From the NCBI RefSeq assembly GCF_039522585.1, contig NZ_BAAADR010000014.1: a stretch of DNA of 64,000 nt; one strand, given 5' to 3'. This document shows, in pieces, positions 1 to 8,432 of this stretch. Source of the DNA: Bisbaumannia salifodinae (GTDB lineage Bacteria > Pseudomonadota > Gammaproteobacteria > Pseudomonadales > Halomonadaceae). Both the position numbers and the translations under genes were made by a program. A model generated the notes under the pieces. The model saw only the letters and a list, made by a program, of their open reading frames with translations, did no database searches and was not told where the DNA came from. Each line of letters opens with the position of its first letter. Within the stretch, counting starts at the first letter, position 1.

Positions 1-1133
1 CCGTGGGGCGCCTCGGCAACGAGCCGGACACCTATGTAAATGCTATGTTCAATCTGCGCCACCGCTTCGAAAACGGCGCCAACTCCCTGTTCCGAGTGGC
101 CATCGCCGACTCGGTGCGCACCAGCAACGACTGGACCTCCAATGAATCCCAGCTCAATGTGCGCCAGGTCTATGTGGAGTTCGATAACCTGCCGAGCTTC
201 ACCGGCGCCTTCGAGGACGCCGCCATCTGGGCCGGCAAGCGCATCGACCGCAACACCTTCGATATCCACTGGCTGGACAGCGACGTGGTCTTCCTCGCCG
301 GTACCGGCGCCGGTATCTACGACGTGCAGCCCAGCGACAACTGGCGTACCCACTTCTCGCTCTATGGCCGCAGTTTCAGCGACTTCCCGGTGGGGGACCA
401 CAATGATCCCGGCAGTGACGAGACCGACAGCCTGATCCTCACCAGCAACAACCATGTCGGTAACTGGCAGTTCATGGTCAATGCCATCTCCGCCGCCGAC
501 AACGACGCGCGCCTCACCGACAGCGGCGATCCGGCCGCCGACAATGGCATCCACGGCATGGTGGCCTACCACGGCCGCTCCTTCTTCGGCTTCTCGGAGG
601 GCAACTTCAAGGTCGCCCTCCTCCATGGCCAGGGGCTGGGCGCCGAGGTCAAGCGCCTGGGTTCCAACGGCGACCTGCTGAACGAGGCCCAGGCCACTCG
701 TCTGGCGCTCTACGGCACCACCTATCTGACCCCCGACTGGCGCTTCGCCCCGGCCCTGCTGGCCGAAGTCAGCGAGGATCGCTTCGCCGAGGGCGACAAT
801 TACCAGTGGGCCACCCTCAATGCGCGCCTCGCCAACGAAATCACCGAGAACTTCGAGATGCAGTACGAGCTGAGTTATCAGTTCATGGATCTCGACCCAG
901 CGGGCCACCAGGGACGCAGCCCGGTGAGCGGTGACTTCGGCAAGGTCACCATCGCCCCCACCTTCAAGCCCAATGTGGGCGGTTTCTGGCAGCGCCCGGA
1001 GATTCGGGCCTTCGCTTCTTATACCGACTGGAGCAGCGAACTCAACGACTATGACGGCGGTGATGCCTTCGGCAGTGATGGCTTTACCGGCGGCCAGTGG
1101 AGCTTCGGCGTCCAGGCCGAGACCTGGTTCTAA
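1..1133 (+). CDS. LamB/maltoporin-like outer-membrane porin, 5' end missing
   Basis: The reading frame is open from the window edge to a TAA at 1131-1133, so the N-terminus and signal peptide lie outside. About 376 residues are visible. The segment GRLGNEPDTYVN followed by WAGKR and a GAGIYD stretch resembles the LamB (18-strand sugar porin) core, and the chain ends in -ETWF, the terminal aromatic expected of a barrel inserted by the BAM machinery. Alternating short amphipathic strands run throughout. A strong terminator closes the gene. Because it lies beside a lacI-type regulator and a sulfoquinovose operon, I infer that it admits sulfoquinovose or its glycerol glycoside across the outer membrane. 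Substrate is not readable from the sequence. Confidence 0.75.
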   Translation, partial: VGRLGNEPDTYVNAMFNLRHRFENGANSLFRVAIADSVRTSNDWTSNESQLNVRQVYVEFDNLPSFTGAFEDAAIWAGKRIDRNTFDIHWLDSDVVFLAGTGAGIYDVQPSDNWRTHFSLYGRSFSDFPVGDHNDPGSDETDSLILTSNNHVGNWQFMVNAISAADNDARLTDSGDPAADNGIHGMVAYHGRSFFGFSEGNFKVALLHGQGLGAEVKRLGSNGDLLNEAQATRLALYGTTYLTPDWRFAPALLAEVSEDRFAEGDNYQWATLNARLANEITENFEMQYELSYQFMDLDPAGHQGRSPVSGDFGKVTIAPTFKPNVGGFWQRPEIRAFASYTDWSSELNDYDGGDAFGSDGFTGGQWSFGVQAETWF

Positions 1134-1191
1134 TCACGCCCACCCACCCCCGGCCCTGCCGGCTTGCTGCTCGGTGCAATGACTCGCTCTT

Positions 1192-1223
1192 CCCCATGGG
1201 ATCACCCCCCCATGGGGCTTTTT
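1192..1223 (+). terminator. Rho-independent terminator after the porin gene
   Basis: A perfect 9-bp stem (CCCCATGGG at 1192-1200, CCCATGGGG at 1209-1217) with an 8-nt loop is followed by CTTTTT. It separates the porin transcript from the lacI-type gene. Confidence 0.9.
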
Positions 1224-1240
1224 CGTGCCGACTCGCCGAT

Positions 1241-1258
1241 CTTCGGAGCGCTATGATG
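1241..1258. promoter_or_regulatory. Putative autoregulatory LacI-family operator
   Basis: The site CTTCGGAGCGCTATGATG matches the perfect palindrome at 11907-11924 in 13 of 18 positions, including the central AGCGCT. A -10-like TATAGT lies 14 bp downstream (1273-1278). Its place just before the lacI-type gene suggests autoregulation. It is weaker than the two sites in the divergent promoter region. Confidence 0.5.
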
Positions 1259-1355
1259 ATGCGGGATTATGCTATAGTGCAGCCTACCGAAGAGGCCAGG
1301 GATGGCCCCCTCCCCGCCTCGATATCGCGTCATGCCAGACGGAGAGCCCCCTTCC

Positions 1356-2405
1356 ATGCCCAACAAGTCCCGCGCCCGTCGCTCCACCCAGCGCGTCACC
1401 ATGACCGACGTGGCCAAGCTCGCCGAGGTCTCGGCCAGCACGGTGTCCCTCTACCTGCGCAAGCCCGACGAGGTGTCGACGCAGCTCGGCCAACGGATTC
1501 AGGGCGCGATTGATACCCTGGGCTATGTGCCCAACCTGATGGCCGGCGCCCTGGCCGCCGCACGCACCCGGGTCATCGGTGTGGTGGTCCCCTCCATGGT
1601 CAATGCCATCTTCGCCTCCACAGTGAATACCATGCAGAAGGCCCTCGGCGACCAGGGCTATCAGCTGCTACTGGGTCACAGCGACTATGCCGAGGCCGAG
1701 GAGGAAGCGGTGGTTCGCACCTTTCTCTCCTGGTCCCCCAGCGCCATGGTGCTCACCGGCCTCAACCATAGCCGCGAGACCCGGCGCATGCTGAGCAATT
1801 CCGATGTACCGGTGGTGGAGATGTGGGAACTGGGCTCCAATCCCCTGGATACCCTGGTGGGCTTTTCCCATCGGGACGTGGGCCGTGCCCAGGCCCGCCA
1901 CCTGATCAAGGCGGGCTGCCGCCGCATCGCCTTTATCGGCACCCGCCTGGGCGTCGACGAACGCGCCAAGCAGCGCCAGAGCGGTAGCGAAGAGGCCCTA
2001 CGGGACCTGCTCGGTAGTCAGCACACTCGGGTCATCGACTGCGGACCGGGACGCATGGCCGAGGCCGCCAGCCGCGCCTTCGCCGAGCTGCTGGCCAGCC
2101 ACCCGGACACCGACGGCATCGTCTTCGCCAACGACATGCTGGCTCTCGGCGCCCTGGGCGAGGCCCAGCGCCGCGGCATTCGGGTTCCCGACGATATCGC
2201 CATGATCGGCTTCGGCGACATGGATTTCAGCAACTGTACCCTGCCCCCCCTCTCGACCATTCGTCCACCGCGGGAGGAGATCGGCGAGGCGGTGGCCCGA
2301 TGCGTGCTACGGCGGATCCAGGGACGCCCCCAGGAGACGCGCCTGGACCTCGGCTTCGAGCTACTGCCGCGGGAGAGCAGTCGCCGCGTTACCGTCGACG
2401 CCTGA
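1356..2405 (+). CDS. LacI-family transcriptional regulator of the sulfoquinovose cluster
   Basis: From ATG 1356, preceded by GGAGAG at 1341, the protein has 349 residues, normal for LacI/GalR. An in-frame ATG at 1302 is possible but would add a tail without a ribosome site of its own. The N-terminus has the LacI helix-turn-helix (VTMTDVAKLAEVSASTVS) and hinge region, followed by a periplasmic-binding-protein-like sensor domain (IGVVVPSMVNAIFA, GIVFANDMLALGAL, IAMIGFGDMDFS). It presumably binds the AGCGCT-centred palindromes at 11907 and 12121 and is released by a pathway intermediate or SQ. It is convergent with the minus-strand operon, with an 8-bp hairpin (2413-2437) in the gap. Confidence 0.88.
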   Translation: MPNKSRARRSTQRVTMTDVAKLAEVSASTVSLYLRKPDEVSTQLGQRIQGAIDTLGYVPNLMAGALAAARTRVIGVVVPSMVNAIFASTVNTMQKALGDQGYQLLLGHSDYAEAEEEAVVRTFLSWSPSAMVLTGLNHSRETRRMLSNSDVPVVEMWELGSNPLDTLVGFSHRDVGRAQARHLIKAGCRRIAFIGTRLGVDERAKQRQSGSEEALRDLLGSQHTRVIDCGPGRMAEAASRAFAELLASHPDTDGIVFANDMLALGALGEAQRRGIRVPDDIAMIGFGDMDFSNCTLPPLSTIRPPREEIGEAVARCVLRRIQGRPQETRLDLGFELLPRESSRRVTVDA

Positions 2406-2461
2406 GGCACCCCTGCCAGGCCCACGGGACCTGGCAGTGTCGGTATCGCAATGAGGAGGAA

Positions 2462-3217
2462 TCAGCCCGCAAGCAGGGCCGAGAGGCAGAGGCTCAGGCC
2501 GGAGGCGAACAGCAGCAGGAAGGCGACCCGGCGCAGGTTCGCCTCGGAGAGCGGCGGCGGATAGCGCCGTCCCAGCCAAGTGAAGAGCATCACCACCGGG
2601 ATGGCGGTCGTCGCCAGGCCCAGAATGCGCAGGTCGAGCCGCCCCTGAATGCCCACCACCACCAGCCGCTGCAGGGAGTTGATGGCGAAGATCAGCAGCA
2701 GGCAATCGCGAATCACCGCCAGGCCCAGCGGCTGGCGATAGAAGTGGAAGACTAGTGGCGGCCCCGAGGTGGAAAACATCCCCCCCATAAAGCCGGAGAG
2801 GCCGCCGAAGAACAGGAAGGAGACGCGCCCGGAGCGCACCCGCTTGGGCAGCGGATGCGCCACCAGCATCAGGCTGCTGAGGAGGATCGCCACCCCCAGG
2901 ATCAACTGCAGCCAGTGCGCCTGGCTACCGCTCAGGGCATCCAGGGTCCAGACCCCGAGGATCAGGGTCACGAAGCCGCTCAGCGAGCAGAGCAGCACGA
3001 TCTCCCGGTCCAGGTTGCCCAGGTTGCGATAGAGCGCCAGGGCGCAATTGAACAGGCTGAGGATGCTGATCAGGATCGCCACCAGGGCCACCGGCGCCAG
3101 CCCCGACAGCACCACCCCGCCCATCAGGATCAGCCCGAAGGCGAAGCCGGTCACCGTCTGGGCATAGGTGGCGACGGCCACCCAGCCCAGCAACATCAGG
3201 GTCTCGGCCGTGCCCAT
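2462..3217 (-). CDS. TauE/SafE-family membrane exporter, probable sulfolactate exporter
   Basis: A 251-residue, very hydrophobic protein with about eight predicted transmembrane stretches and the duplicated-half layout of the TauE/SafE family (anion exporters such as those for sulfite, sulfoacetate or sulfolactate). Its ATG overlaps the stop of the upstream sulfoquinovosidase by one base (TGATG), so it is translated from the same message as the last gene of the operon. Bacteria using the sulfo-ED route excrete 3-sulfolactate, and TauE-like exporters are found in such clusters. Export of sulfolactate is therefore the best inference. The sequence alone shows only the family. Confidence 0.85.
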   Translation of the reverse strand: MGTAETLMLLGWVAVATYAQTVTGFAFGLILMGGVVLSGLAPVALVAILISILSLFNCALALYRNLGNLDREIVLLCSLSGFVTLILGVWTLDALSGSQAHWLQLILGVAILLSSLMLVAHPLPKRVRSGRVSFLFFGGLSGFMGGMFSTSGPPLVFHFYRQPLGLAVIRDCLLLIFAINSLQRLVVVGIQGRLDLRILGLATTAIPVVMLFTWLGRRYPPPLSEANLRRVAFLLLFASGLSLCLSALLAG

Positions 3218-5238
3218 CAGGCCCGGCTCGCCAGGTCAGCGAACAGCCCCGCCCACTGGCTATCGGCGCGGTAGAAGACCGGCGGCTCGCCGCAGGGGGC
3301 GGCCACCGTCACCCGCCCGCCCCCGGCATGGCGCTCGCCGCTCCAGGGATGTACCCACTCGACCCCGGCGGGCAGATACACCGACCAGTCGTGGCGCCCC
3401 GCTTCATGGACCGGTGCCACCAGCAGGTCCGGCCCCAGCAGGTACTGGTCCTGGATGGCGTAGCCCTCGGCGTCGTCCTCGAAATGCAGGAACAGCGGGC
3501 GCTGCACCGGAATGCCGCGCTCGCTGCCCTCCGCCACCAGCACCTTGAGGTAGGGGGCCAGGTGGACGTAGAGGCGGCTCATCCGGGCCAGGTGGGCAGC
3601 CACTTGCGGGTCGTCGAACCACTGGACGTTCTCGGTGGGACGATTGGACTCATGGGTGCGCATCACCGGAGTGAAGGCCGCCATCTCCGCCCAGCGCATA
3701 AACAGCTCGGCATCACGGGTATTGCCGAACAGGCTGGTGTAGCCGCCGATATCGCTGTGGTGGAAGGCATTGCCCATCAGCCCCGAGGAGAGCGCCGCAC
3801 AGATCACCGTGACCAGGCCGTCATGGTGGGAGAAGTCCACCGACTGGTCGCCGGCCCAGAGCAGCGGGCAGTGGCCCTGGACACCGCTGTAGCCGGCACG
3901 CATGAAGAAGGTGACTTCTTCGGTCAGCCCCGCCTCGGCGATCGCCTCGGCATTGACCCGGGCCCAGCGCACCGGCCAGCGGTTGTGTTCCACCTTGGCG
4001 GAGACCCCATTGTGCAGACTGACGTCCACCGGCAGGTATTCGCCGAAGTCGGCCATCCAGCCGGAGAGGCCGAAATCGAGCATCTCGCGGCGCAGGATGG
4101 CGTCCTTGAACCAGGCACAGGCGGCCTCGTTGGTGAAGTCCACCACGCCACAGTCGAACTCGCCGAAGTCGACGATGGCGGTCTGCCCCTGGCCATCGGT
4201 GGCCAGGTAGCCTCGGGCCTCGGCCTCGGGGAAGAGGCTGCCGTCCACGCACAGGTAGGGGTTCACATAGCCCAGGAAGCGCACGTCGCGCTCGCGCAGC
4301 TCGCCGATCAGGCGATCCAGGCTCGGGTAGCGCTCGGGCTGCCAGCGCCAGTCCCAGAACAGTCGGGTGCCGAAGCTGGTCTCGCGGACCCCGGCCCAGT
4401 CTTCGCACCACAGTGCCGAGACCGCCATGTCGCTGGCCAGGGCCTCGGCCAGCTTGGCCTCGGCATGGGCCTGGCCCCGCTTGAGGCCCAGGATCACGCC
4501 GTTATGCACCCAGTCGGGCAACGGCGGCTGGCGACCGAAGGTGGCGCTGATCTTCTCCACCAGCGCCAGGAAGGTCGGCGCCTCGCGCAGCAGGATGGTC
4601 GACGGTAGCCCCCACACCTGCAGTTCGTGGAACTCGGCGTGGCGAAAGTCGAAGTCGGCGTAGTGGCTGGTCTCCAGGTGGCAGAAATAGCGCCGCGAAG
4701 AGATAAAGGTCGGCTGGGGGTAGTTGGTGTGGTAGTAGTCGCCACCGGCGCGGTTGACCACGTCGGACTGCCAGGTCACGTAGGTGGACTTGTCGCGGCC
4801 CACCCCCGGCTCGGAGGTCCAGAGCGGGAAGTGGCGCCCGCGCAGGTCGAAGTAGGACATCTGCTCGCCGCCGCCCCAGACTCGCTCCGCCCCTTGGGCG
4901 GCCAGGCGCAGCCAGAAGCGATTGATGCCCTCGGCCACCGCCAGGGTCTCCAGGCGCACCCCGTCCTCGAGCTCCACCAGGCGCAGCGTCAGCTGCACCT
5001 CGTCGGTGGCGTGGCGGCGCAACTCCAGGCGCAGCCCCGCCTTCGCCTCGCTCACCGTCAGATGCCCCAGTGCCTCACGGCTCTCCAGGTAATCCTCGAT
5101 CTCGAAGTTGCCGCGGTACATCTCCATGCGCTCCCGGCCGCGGCCGACGAAGAAGGCCGGCGCCCCGGGGGCGTGGTCGAGGAGCGCGTCGCCGCCCAGC
5201 CGCAGGCTGAGCCGGTCGTCTTGATGAATCACTTGCAT
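3217..5238 (-). CDS. yihQ: Sulfoquinovosidase, GH31 family (YihQ-type)
   Basis: A 673-residue glycoside hydrolase family 31 enzyme that releases sulfoquinovose (SQ) from SQ-glycerol or sulfolipid. It aligns by eye over its whole length with E. coli YihQ. The catalytic nucleophile is D397 in GWMADFGEYLP, the acid/base is D464 in WAGDQ, and the sulfonate-binding residues are R292 and W295 in TRLFW and Y500 in HSDIGGY. These match E. coli D405, D472, R301, W304 and Y508 with constant offsets of 8-9. That makes specificity for SQ much more likely than plain alpha-glucosidase. The start ATG at 5238 follows a GGAG box. No signal peptide is seen, so it is probably cytoplasmic and glycosides are imported intact. 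Confidence 0.93.
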   Translation of the reverse strand: MQVIHQDDRLSLRLGGDALLDHAPGAPAFFVGRGRERMEMYRGNFEIEDYLESREALGHLTVSEAKAGLRLELRRHATDEVQLTLRLVELEDGVRLETLAVAEGINRFWLRLAAQGAERVWGGGEQMSYFDLRGRHFPLWTSEPGVGRDKSTYVTWQSDVVNRAGGDYYHTNYPQPTFISSRRYFCHLETSHYADFDFRHAEFHELQVWGLPSTILLREAPTFLALVEKISATFGRQPPLPDWVHNGVILGLKRGQAHAEAKLAEALASDMAVSALWCEDWAGVRETSFGTRLFWDWRWQPERYPSLDRLIGELRERDVRFLGYVNPYLCVDGSLFPEAEARGYLATDGQGQTAIVDFGEFDCGVVDFTNEAACAWFKDAILRREMLDFGLSGWMADFGEYLPVDVSLHNGVSAKVEHNRWPVRWARVNAEAIAEAGLTEEVTFFMRAGYSGVQGHCPLLWAGDQSVDFSHHDGLVTVICAALSSGLMGNAFHHSDIGGYTSLFGNTRDAELFMRWAEMAAFTPVMRTHESNRPTENVQWFDDPQVAAHLARMSRLYVHLAPYLKVLVAEGSERGIPVQRPLFLHFEDDAEGYAIQDQYLLGPDLLVAPVHEAGRHDWSVYLPAGVEWVHPWSGERHAGGGRVTVAAPCGEPPVFYRADSQWAGLFADLASRA

Positions 5239-5280
5239 GGAATTCTCCGCTGGGAGGGGCGGCGCCGCGGCGCCCGCCGA

Positions 5281-6048
5281 TCAGTTGAGTGTCAGGCCGG
5301 CGTCGACGATAAAGTTCTGGCCGGTGCAACCCCGGCTCTCGTCGGAGCCCAGGAAGAGCGCCAGGCGCGCCACGTCATCGGCGCGCAGGCGAAACTTCAG
5401 GGCCTGCTGGTCGAGAAAGCGCTGGTCGAGTTCCGGGGTCAGCCACAGCCGCTCCTGGCGCTCGGTGAGGATGGCGCCGGGCACCAGGGAGTTGACACGG
5501 ATGCCGTGCTCGCCGAGCTCCTGGGCCAGGGTCCGGGTCAGGCCGTTGATGGCCGCCTTGGCGGCGGTATAGCCCACCATGCCGGGGCGACCGCGCATCC
5601 AGGAGATCGAGCCCAGGTTGATCACCGCCCCCTGCCCCGCCGCCTTCATGGCCGGCAGCACCGCCTGGGTGGCGAAGACATGGTGGCGCAGGTTGATGGC
5701 CTGGCAGTTGTCCCAGTACTCCGGGGTGAGCTCCTCGAGGCGATGGCGGTCGTCGAGGCCGGCATTATTGATCAGCACCTGGGTGGGTCCCTGGGCCGCC
5801 TCGATCTCGCTGATCACCGCCTGCAGGCGCGGGATATCGCGCACATCGCAGGCGTGGCAACGCACCCCGGGGCCCAGTTCGGCGGCCAGCGCCTCGCCGG
5901 CGGCCAGGTCGATATCCAGGAAGGCGACCCGCGCCCCCTGGGCGGCATAGGCGCGGACCAGCTCGGCGCCGATGCCGGAGGCGCCCCCGGAGATGATCAC
6001 CCGCTTGTCGTCGAGGGAGCGGTAGCTGACGTCGTGGTAGTCGTTCAT
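5281..6048 (-). CDS. Sulfoquinovose 1-dehydrogenase (short-chain dehydrogenase)
   Basis: A classical 255-residue SDR. It has the nucleotide-binding GASGIGAE at the N-terminus, an acidic pair (LDIDL) after the second strand that favours NAD+, the NNAG motif, the catalytic serine in INLGSISW and the YTAAK catalytic tyrosine/lysine. In the sulfo-ED route this family oxidises SQ at C1 to 6-deoxy-6-sulfogluconolactone. Assignment to SQ rests on its place in an operon holding every other step. Taken alone it would only be called an SDR. The ribosome site (GAGG) lies before ATG 6048, 8 nt after the preceding stop. Confidence 0.85.
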   Translation of the reverse strand: MNDYHDVSYRSLDDKRVIISGGASGIGAELVRAYAAQGARVAFLDIDLAAGEALAAELGPGVRCHACDVRDIPRLQAVISEIEAAQGPTQVLINNAGLDDRHRLEELTPEYWDNCQAINLRHHVFATQAVLPAMKAAGQGAVINLGSISWMRGRPGMVGYTAAKAAINGLTRTLAQELGEHGIRVNSLVPGAILTERQERLWLTPELDQRFLDQQALKFRLRADDVARLALFLGSDESRGCTGQNFIVDAGLTLN

Positions 6049-6056
6049 GGGTCGCC

Positions 6057-7505
6057 TCAGTCGATGGCCATGTTGATGTACTTGGTCTCGAGGTAATCCT
6101 CGATGCCCTGATGGGCCCCTTCCCGGCCCAGCCCCGACTGCTTGACGCCGCCGAAGGGCGCCTCGCAGGTGGAGACATGGCCATTGTTGATGCCCACCAT
6201 GCCATACTCCAGGGCCTCGGAGAGACGCCAGGCACGGCCCAGGTCGCGGGTATAGCAGTAGGCGGCCAGGCCATACTCGGTGGCATTGGCCAGCGCCACC
6301 ACCTCGGCTTCGTCCTCGAAGCGGAACAGCGGGGCCAGGGGCCCGAAGGTCTCCTCACCGAAGCAGGCCATCTGCGGGGTGGCGCCGGCGATCACCGCCG
6401 GGGTCAGGAAGGTGGCGCCGCGGCGCTCGCCGCCCACCAGCAGCTCGCCGCCCTTGGCCAGGGCATCGTCGAGCTGCTCGACCACCTTGTCGGCGGCGGC
6501 GGCATCGATCAGCGGCCCCACCTGGATGCCCTCCTCGGCGCCCGGCCCCACCCGCAGCCTGGCCACCTCCTCGGCGAGACGCGCGGCGAAGGCGTCATGG
6601 ATGCCCGCCTGGACGAAGATGCGGTTGGCGCAGACGCAGGTCTGGCCGGCGTTGCGGAACTTGGCCTGCATCACCCCCTCGATGGCCTTCTCCAGGTCGG
6701 CGTCATCGAAGACGATAAAAGGCGCATTGCCGCCCAGCTCCATGGAGACCTTCTTGACGGTATCGGCACACTGGCGCAGCAGCAGCTTGCCGACCCCGGT
6801 GGAGCCGGTGAAGGTGAGCTTGCGCACCTTGGGGCTCTCGGTCATGGCACGGCCGATGGCCCGGGCCTCGCCGGTCACCACATTGACCACCCCGGCGGGG
6901 ATGCCGGCGCGCTGGGCCAGCTCCGCCAGGGCCAGCGCCGAATAGGGGGTCTGGGCGGCGGGCTTGATGACGATGGTGCAGCCGGCGGCCAGCGCCGGCC
7001 CGGCCTTGCGGGCGATCATCGCGGCGGGGAAGTTCCAGGGCGTGATGGCGGCGCAGACGCCCACCGGCTGCTTGACCACCAGCAGCCGGCGATCGCCCTG
7101 GGGGCTGGGGATGACGTCGCCATAGGTGCGCCGCCCCTCCTCGGCGAACCACTCGAAGAAGCTTGCCGCGAAGCCGATCTCGCCACGCGCCTCGGCCAGG
7201 GGCTTGCCCTGCTCGGCGGTCATCAGCGCTGCTAGGTCCTCCTGGTGCGCCAGCAGCAGGTCATGCCAGCGGCGCAGCAGCGTTCCCCGTTCCTTGGCGG
7301 AGCGCGCCCGCCAGGCCGGCAGGGCCGCCTCGGCGGCATCGATGGCGCGCCGGGTCTCCGCCTCGCCCAGGCGCGGCACCCGCCCCAGCCGGCTGCCGTC
7401 GGCGGGATTGGTCACGTCATCGACGCGGCCGTCATCGGCCGCGATCCACTCGCCGCCCACCAGGCAGGCCTCGCGGCGCAGGGTGGCATCCTTCAGTGTC
7501 AGCAT
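6057..7505 (-). CDS. Sulfolactaldehyde dehydrogenase (GabD-like ALDH)
   Basis: A 482-residue aldehyde dehydrogenase of the succinate-semialdehyde dehydrogenase type. Visible motifs are TPWNFPAAM, FTGSTGVG, the catalytic glutamate in MELGGNAPF near residue 257 and the catalytic cysteine in GQTCVCANR near residue 288. In the sulfo-ED pathway it oxidises 3-sulfolactaldehyde, released by the aldolase, to 3-sulfolactate with NAD(P)+. A good AGAGGA box precedes the ATG at 7505. Close homologues act on succinic or glutaric semialdehyde, so substrate is inferred from the operon. Confidence 0.87.
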   Translation of the reverse strand: MLTLKDATLRREACLVGGEWIAADDGRVDDVTNPADGSRLGRVPRLGEAETRRAIDAAEAALPAWRARSAKERGTLLRRWHDLLLAHQEDLAALMTAEQGKPLAEARGEIGFAASFFEWFAEEGRRTYGDVIPSPQGDRRLLVVKQPVGVCAAITPWNFPAAMIARKAGPALAAGCTIVIKPAAQTPYSALALAELAQRAGIPAGVVNVVTGEARAIGRAMTESPKVRKLTFTGSTGVGKLLLRQCADTVKKVSMELGGNAPFIVFDDADLEKAIEGVMQAKFRNAGQTCVCANRIFVQAGIHDAFAARLAEEVARLRVGPGAEEGIQVGPLIDAAAADKVVEQLDDALAKGGELLVGGERRGATFLTPAVIAGATPQMACFGEETFGPLAPLFRFEDEAEVVALANATEYGLAAYCYTRDLGRAWRLSEALEYGMVGINNGHVSTCEAPFGGVKQSGLGREGAHQGIEDYLETKYINMAID

Positions 7506-7550
7506 CGCCAGTTCCTCTAAGTTGGTCGTATCCGGGCCGGGGCCATCGCC

Positions 7551-8432
7551 CTAGCCGATGAATTGGGGTTCCGCCTGGCCGGCCACCGCCACGCGCATGG
7601 CGAAGAGGTTGCCAGACTCGGGATAGGCCTCGAGCTCATCCGACGGACGCCCGTGGCGCGCCGAGGTCACATAAAGGGTCCTGAGGTCGGGGCCGCCGAA
7701 GGCGCACATGGTCGGGCAACGCGCCGGCACCGGGTACTCGGCGACGATCTCGCCGGCCGGCGACAGGCGCACCACGCGACCGCCCTCGTAGAGGGCCGTC
7801 CAGTAATGGCCCTCGACGTCCACGGCGGCGCCGTCCGGGCGGCCCTGGCCGATGGGGAAGCGCCGGAAGACCTCCCGGGGCCCCGTGATCTCTCCGCTGT
7901 CGGGATCCAGGGGATAGCGGTAGATGACATGGTTGGGGGTATCGGCGTGGTAGGCCCAGCGCCGGTCCGGGCTGAAGGCCAGGCCGTTGGAGACCTTGAC
8001 CTCGCCGGCCAGGCGCCGGCAGGCCAGCGTGGCGTCGACCCGGTAGAGCGCCGCCGCCGGCACGTTCCGGGGCTCATGGATGGTGCCCGCCCAGAAGCGT
8101 CCCCAGGGATCGACGCGGCCGTCGTTGAAGCGGCTGATGGAGGTATCGGCCACGGGTCGGGCGATACAGTGGGTGGGACGGGCCACCTCATCCAGCAGCC
8201 ACAGGCCGGAGCGCAGGCCGGCGATAAAGCCACCGCCGCGACGACGCCCCACGCAGCCGATATGTTCCGGCAGCGGCCAGCTCCGGTTATCCCCGCTGGC
8301 CGGGTCGAAGCGGTTGAGGCTCGGCGCCTCGATATCGACCCAGTAGAGGGCCTGTTCGTCCGCGGCCCACAGGGGGCACTCCCCCAGGGCGGCCTGGGCC
8401 GGCAGCACGGTGCGCAGGGTGGTATCAGCCAT
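7551..8432 (-). CDS. 6-deoxy-6-sulfogluconolactonase (SMP-30/gluconolactonase family)
   Basis: A 293-residue six-bladed beta-propeller lactonase of the SMP-30/regucalcin/gluconolactonase family. The N-terminal metal glutamate is in ALGECPLW, followed by YWVDIEAPSLNRFDP, a central FNDGRVDPWGRFWAGT motif and SNGLAFSPD with the metal asparagine. It opens the sulfo-sugar lactone made by the SQ dehydrogenase to 6-deoxy-6-sulfogluconate. It overlaps the upstream mutarotase gene by 8 nt, so the two are translationally coupled. The family is clear; the sulfonated substrate is inferred from context. Confidence 0.88.
   Translation of the reverse strand: MADTTLRTVLPAQAALGECPLWAADEQALYWVDIEAPSLNRFDPASGDNRSWPLPEHIGCVGRRRGGGFIAGLRSGLWLLDEVARPTHCIARPVADTSISRFNDGRVDPWGRFWAGTIHEPRNVPAAALYRVDATLACRRLAGEVKVSNGLAFSPDRRWAYHADTPNHVIYRYPLDPDSGEITGPREVFRRFPIGQGRPDGAAVDVEGHYWTALYEGGRVVRLSPAGEIVAEYPVPARCPTMCAFGGPDLRTLYVTSARHGRPSDELEAYPESGNLFAMRVAVAGQAEPQFIG

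Noticed and set aside
2413..2437. 8-bp hairpin between lacI and the TauE gene as a strong terminator
   Set aside because: The stem is good but there is no T run on either strand, so it is not listed as a terminator.
3217..5238. GH31 enzyme as an ordinary alpha-glucosidase or xylosidase
   Set aside because: The R-x-x-W sulfonate motif and the full sulfo-ED neighbourhood favour sulfoquinovosidase.
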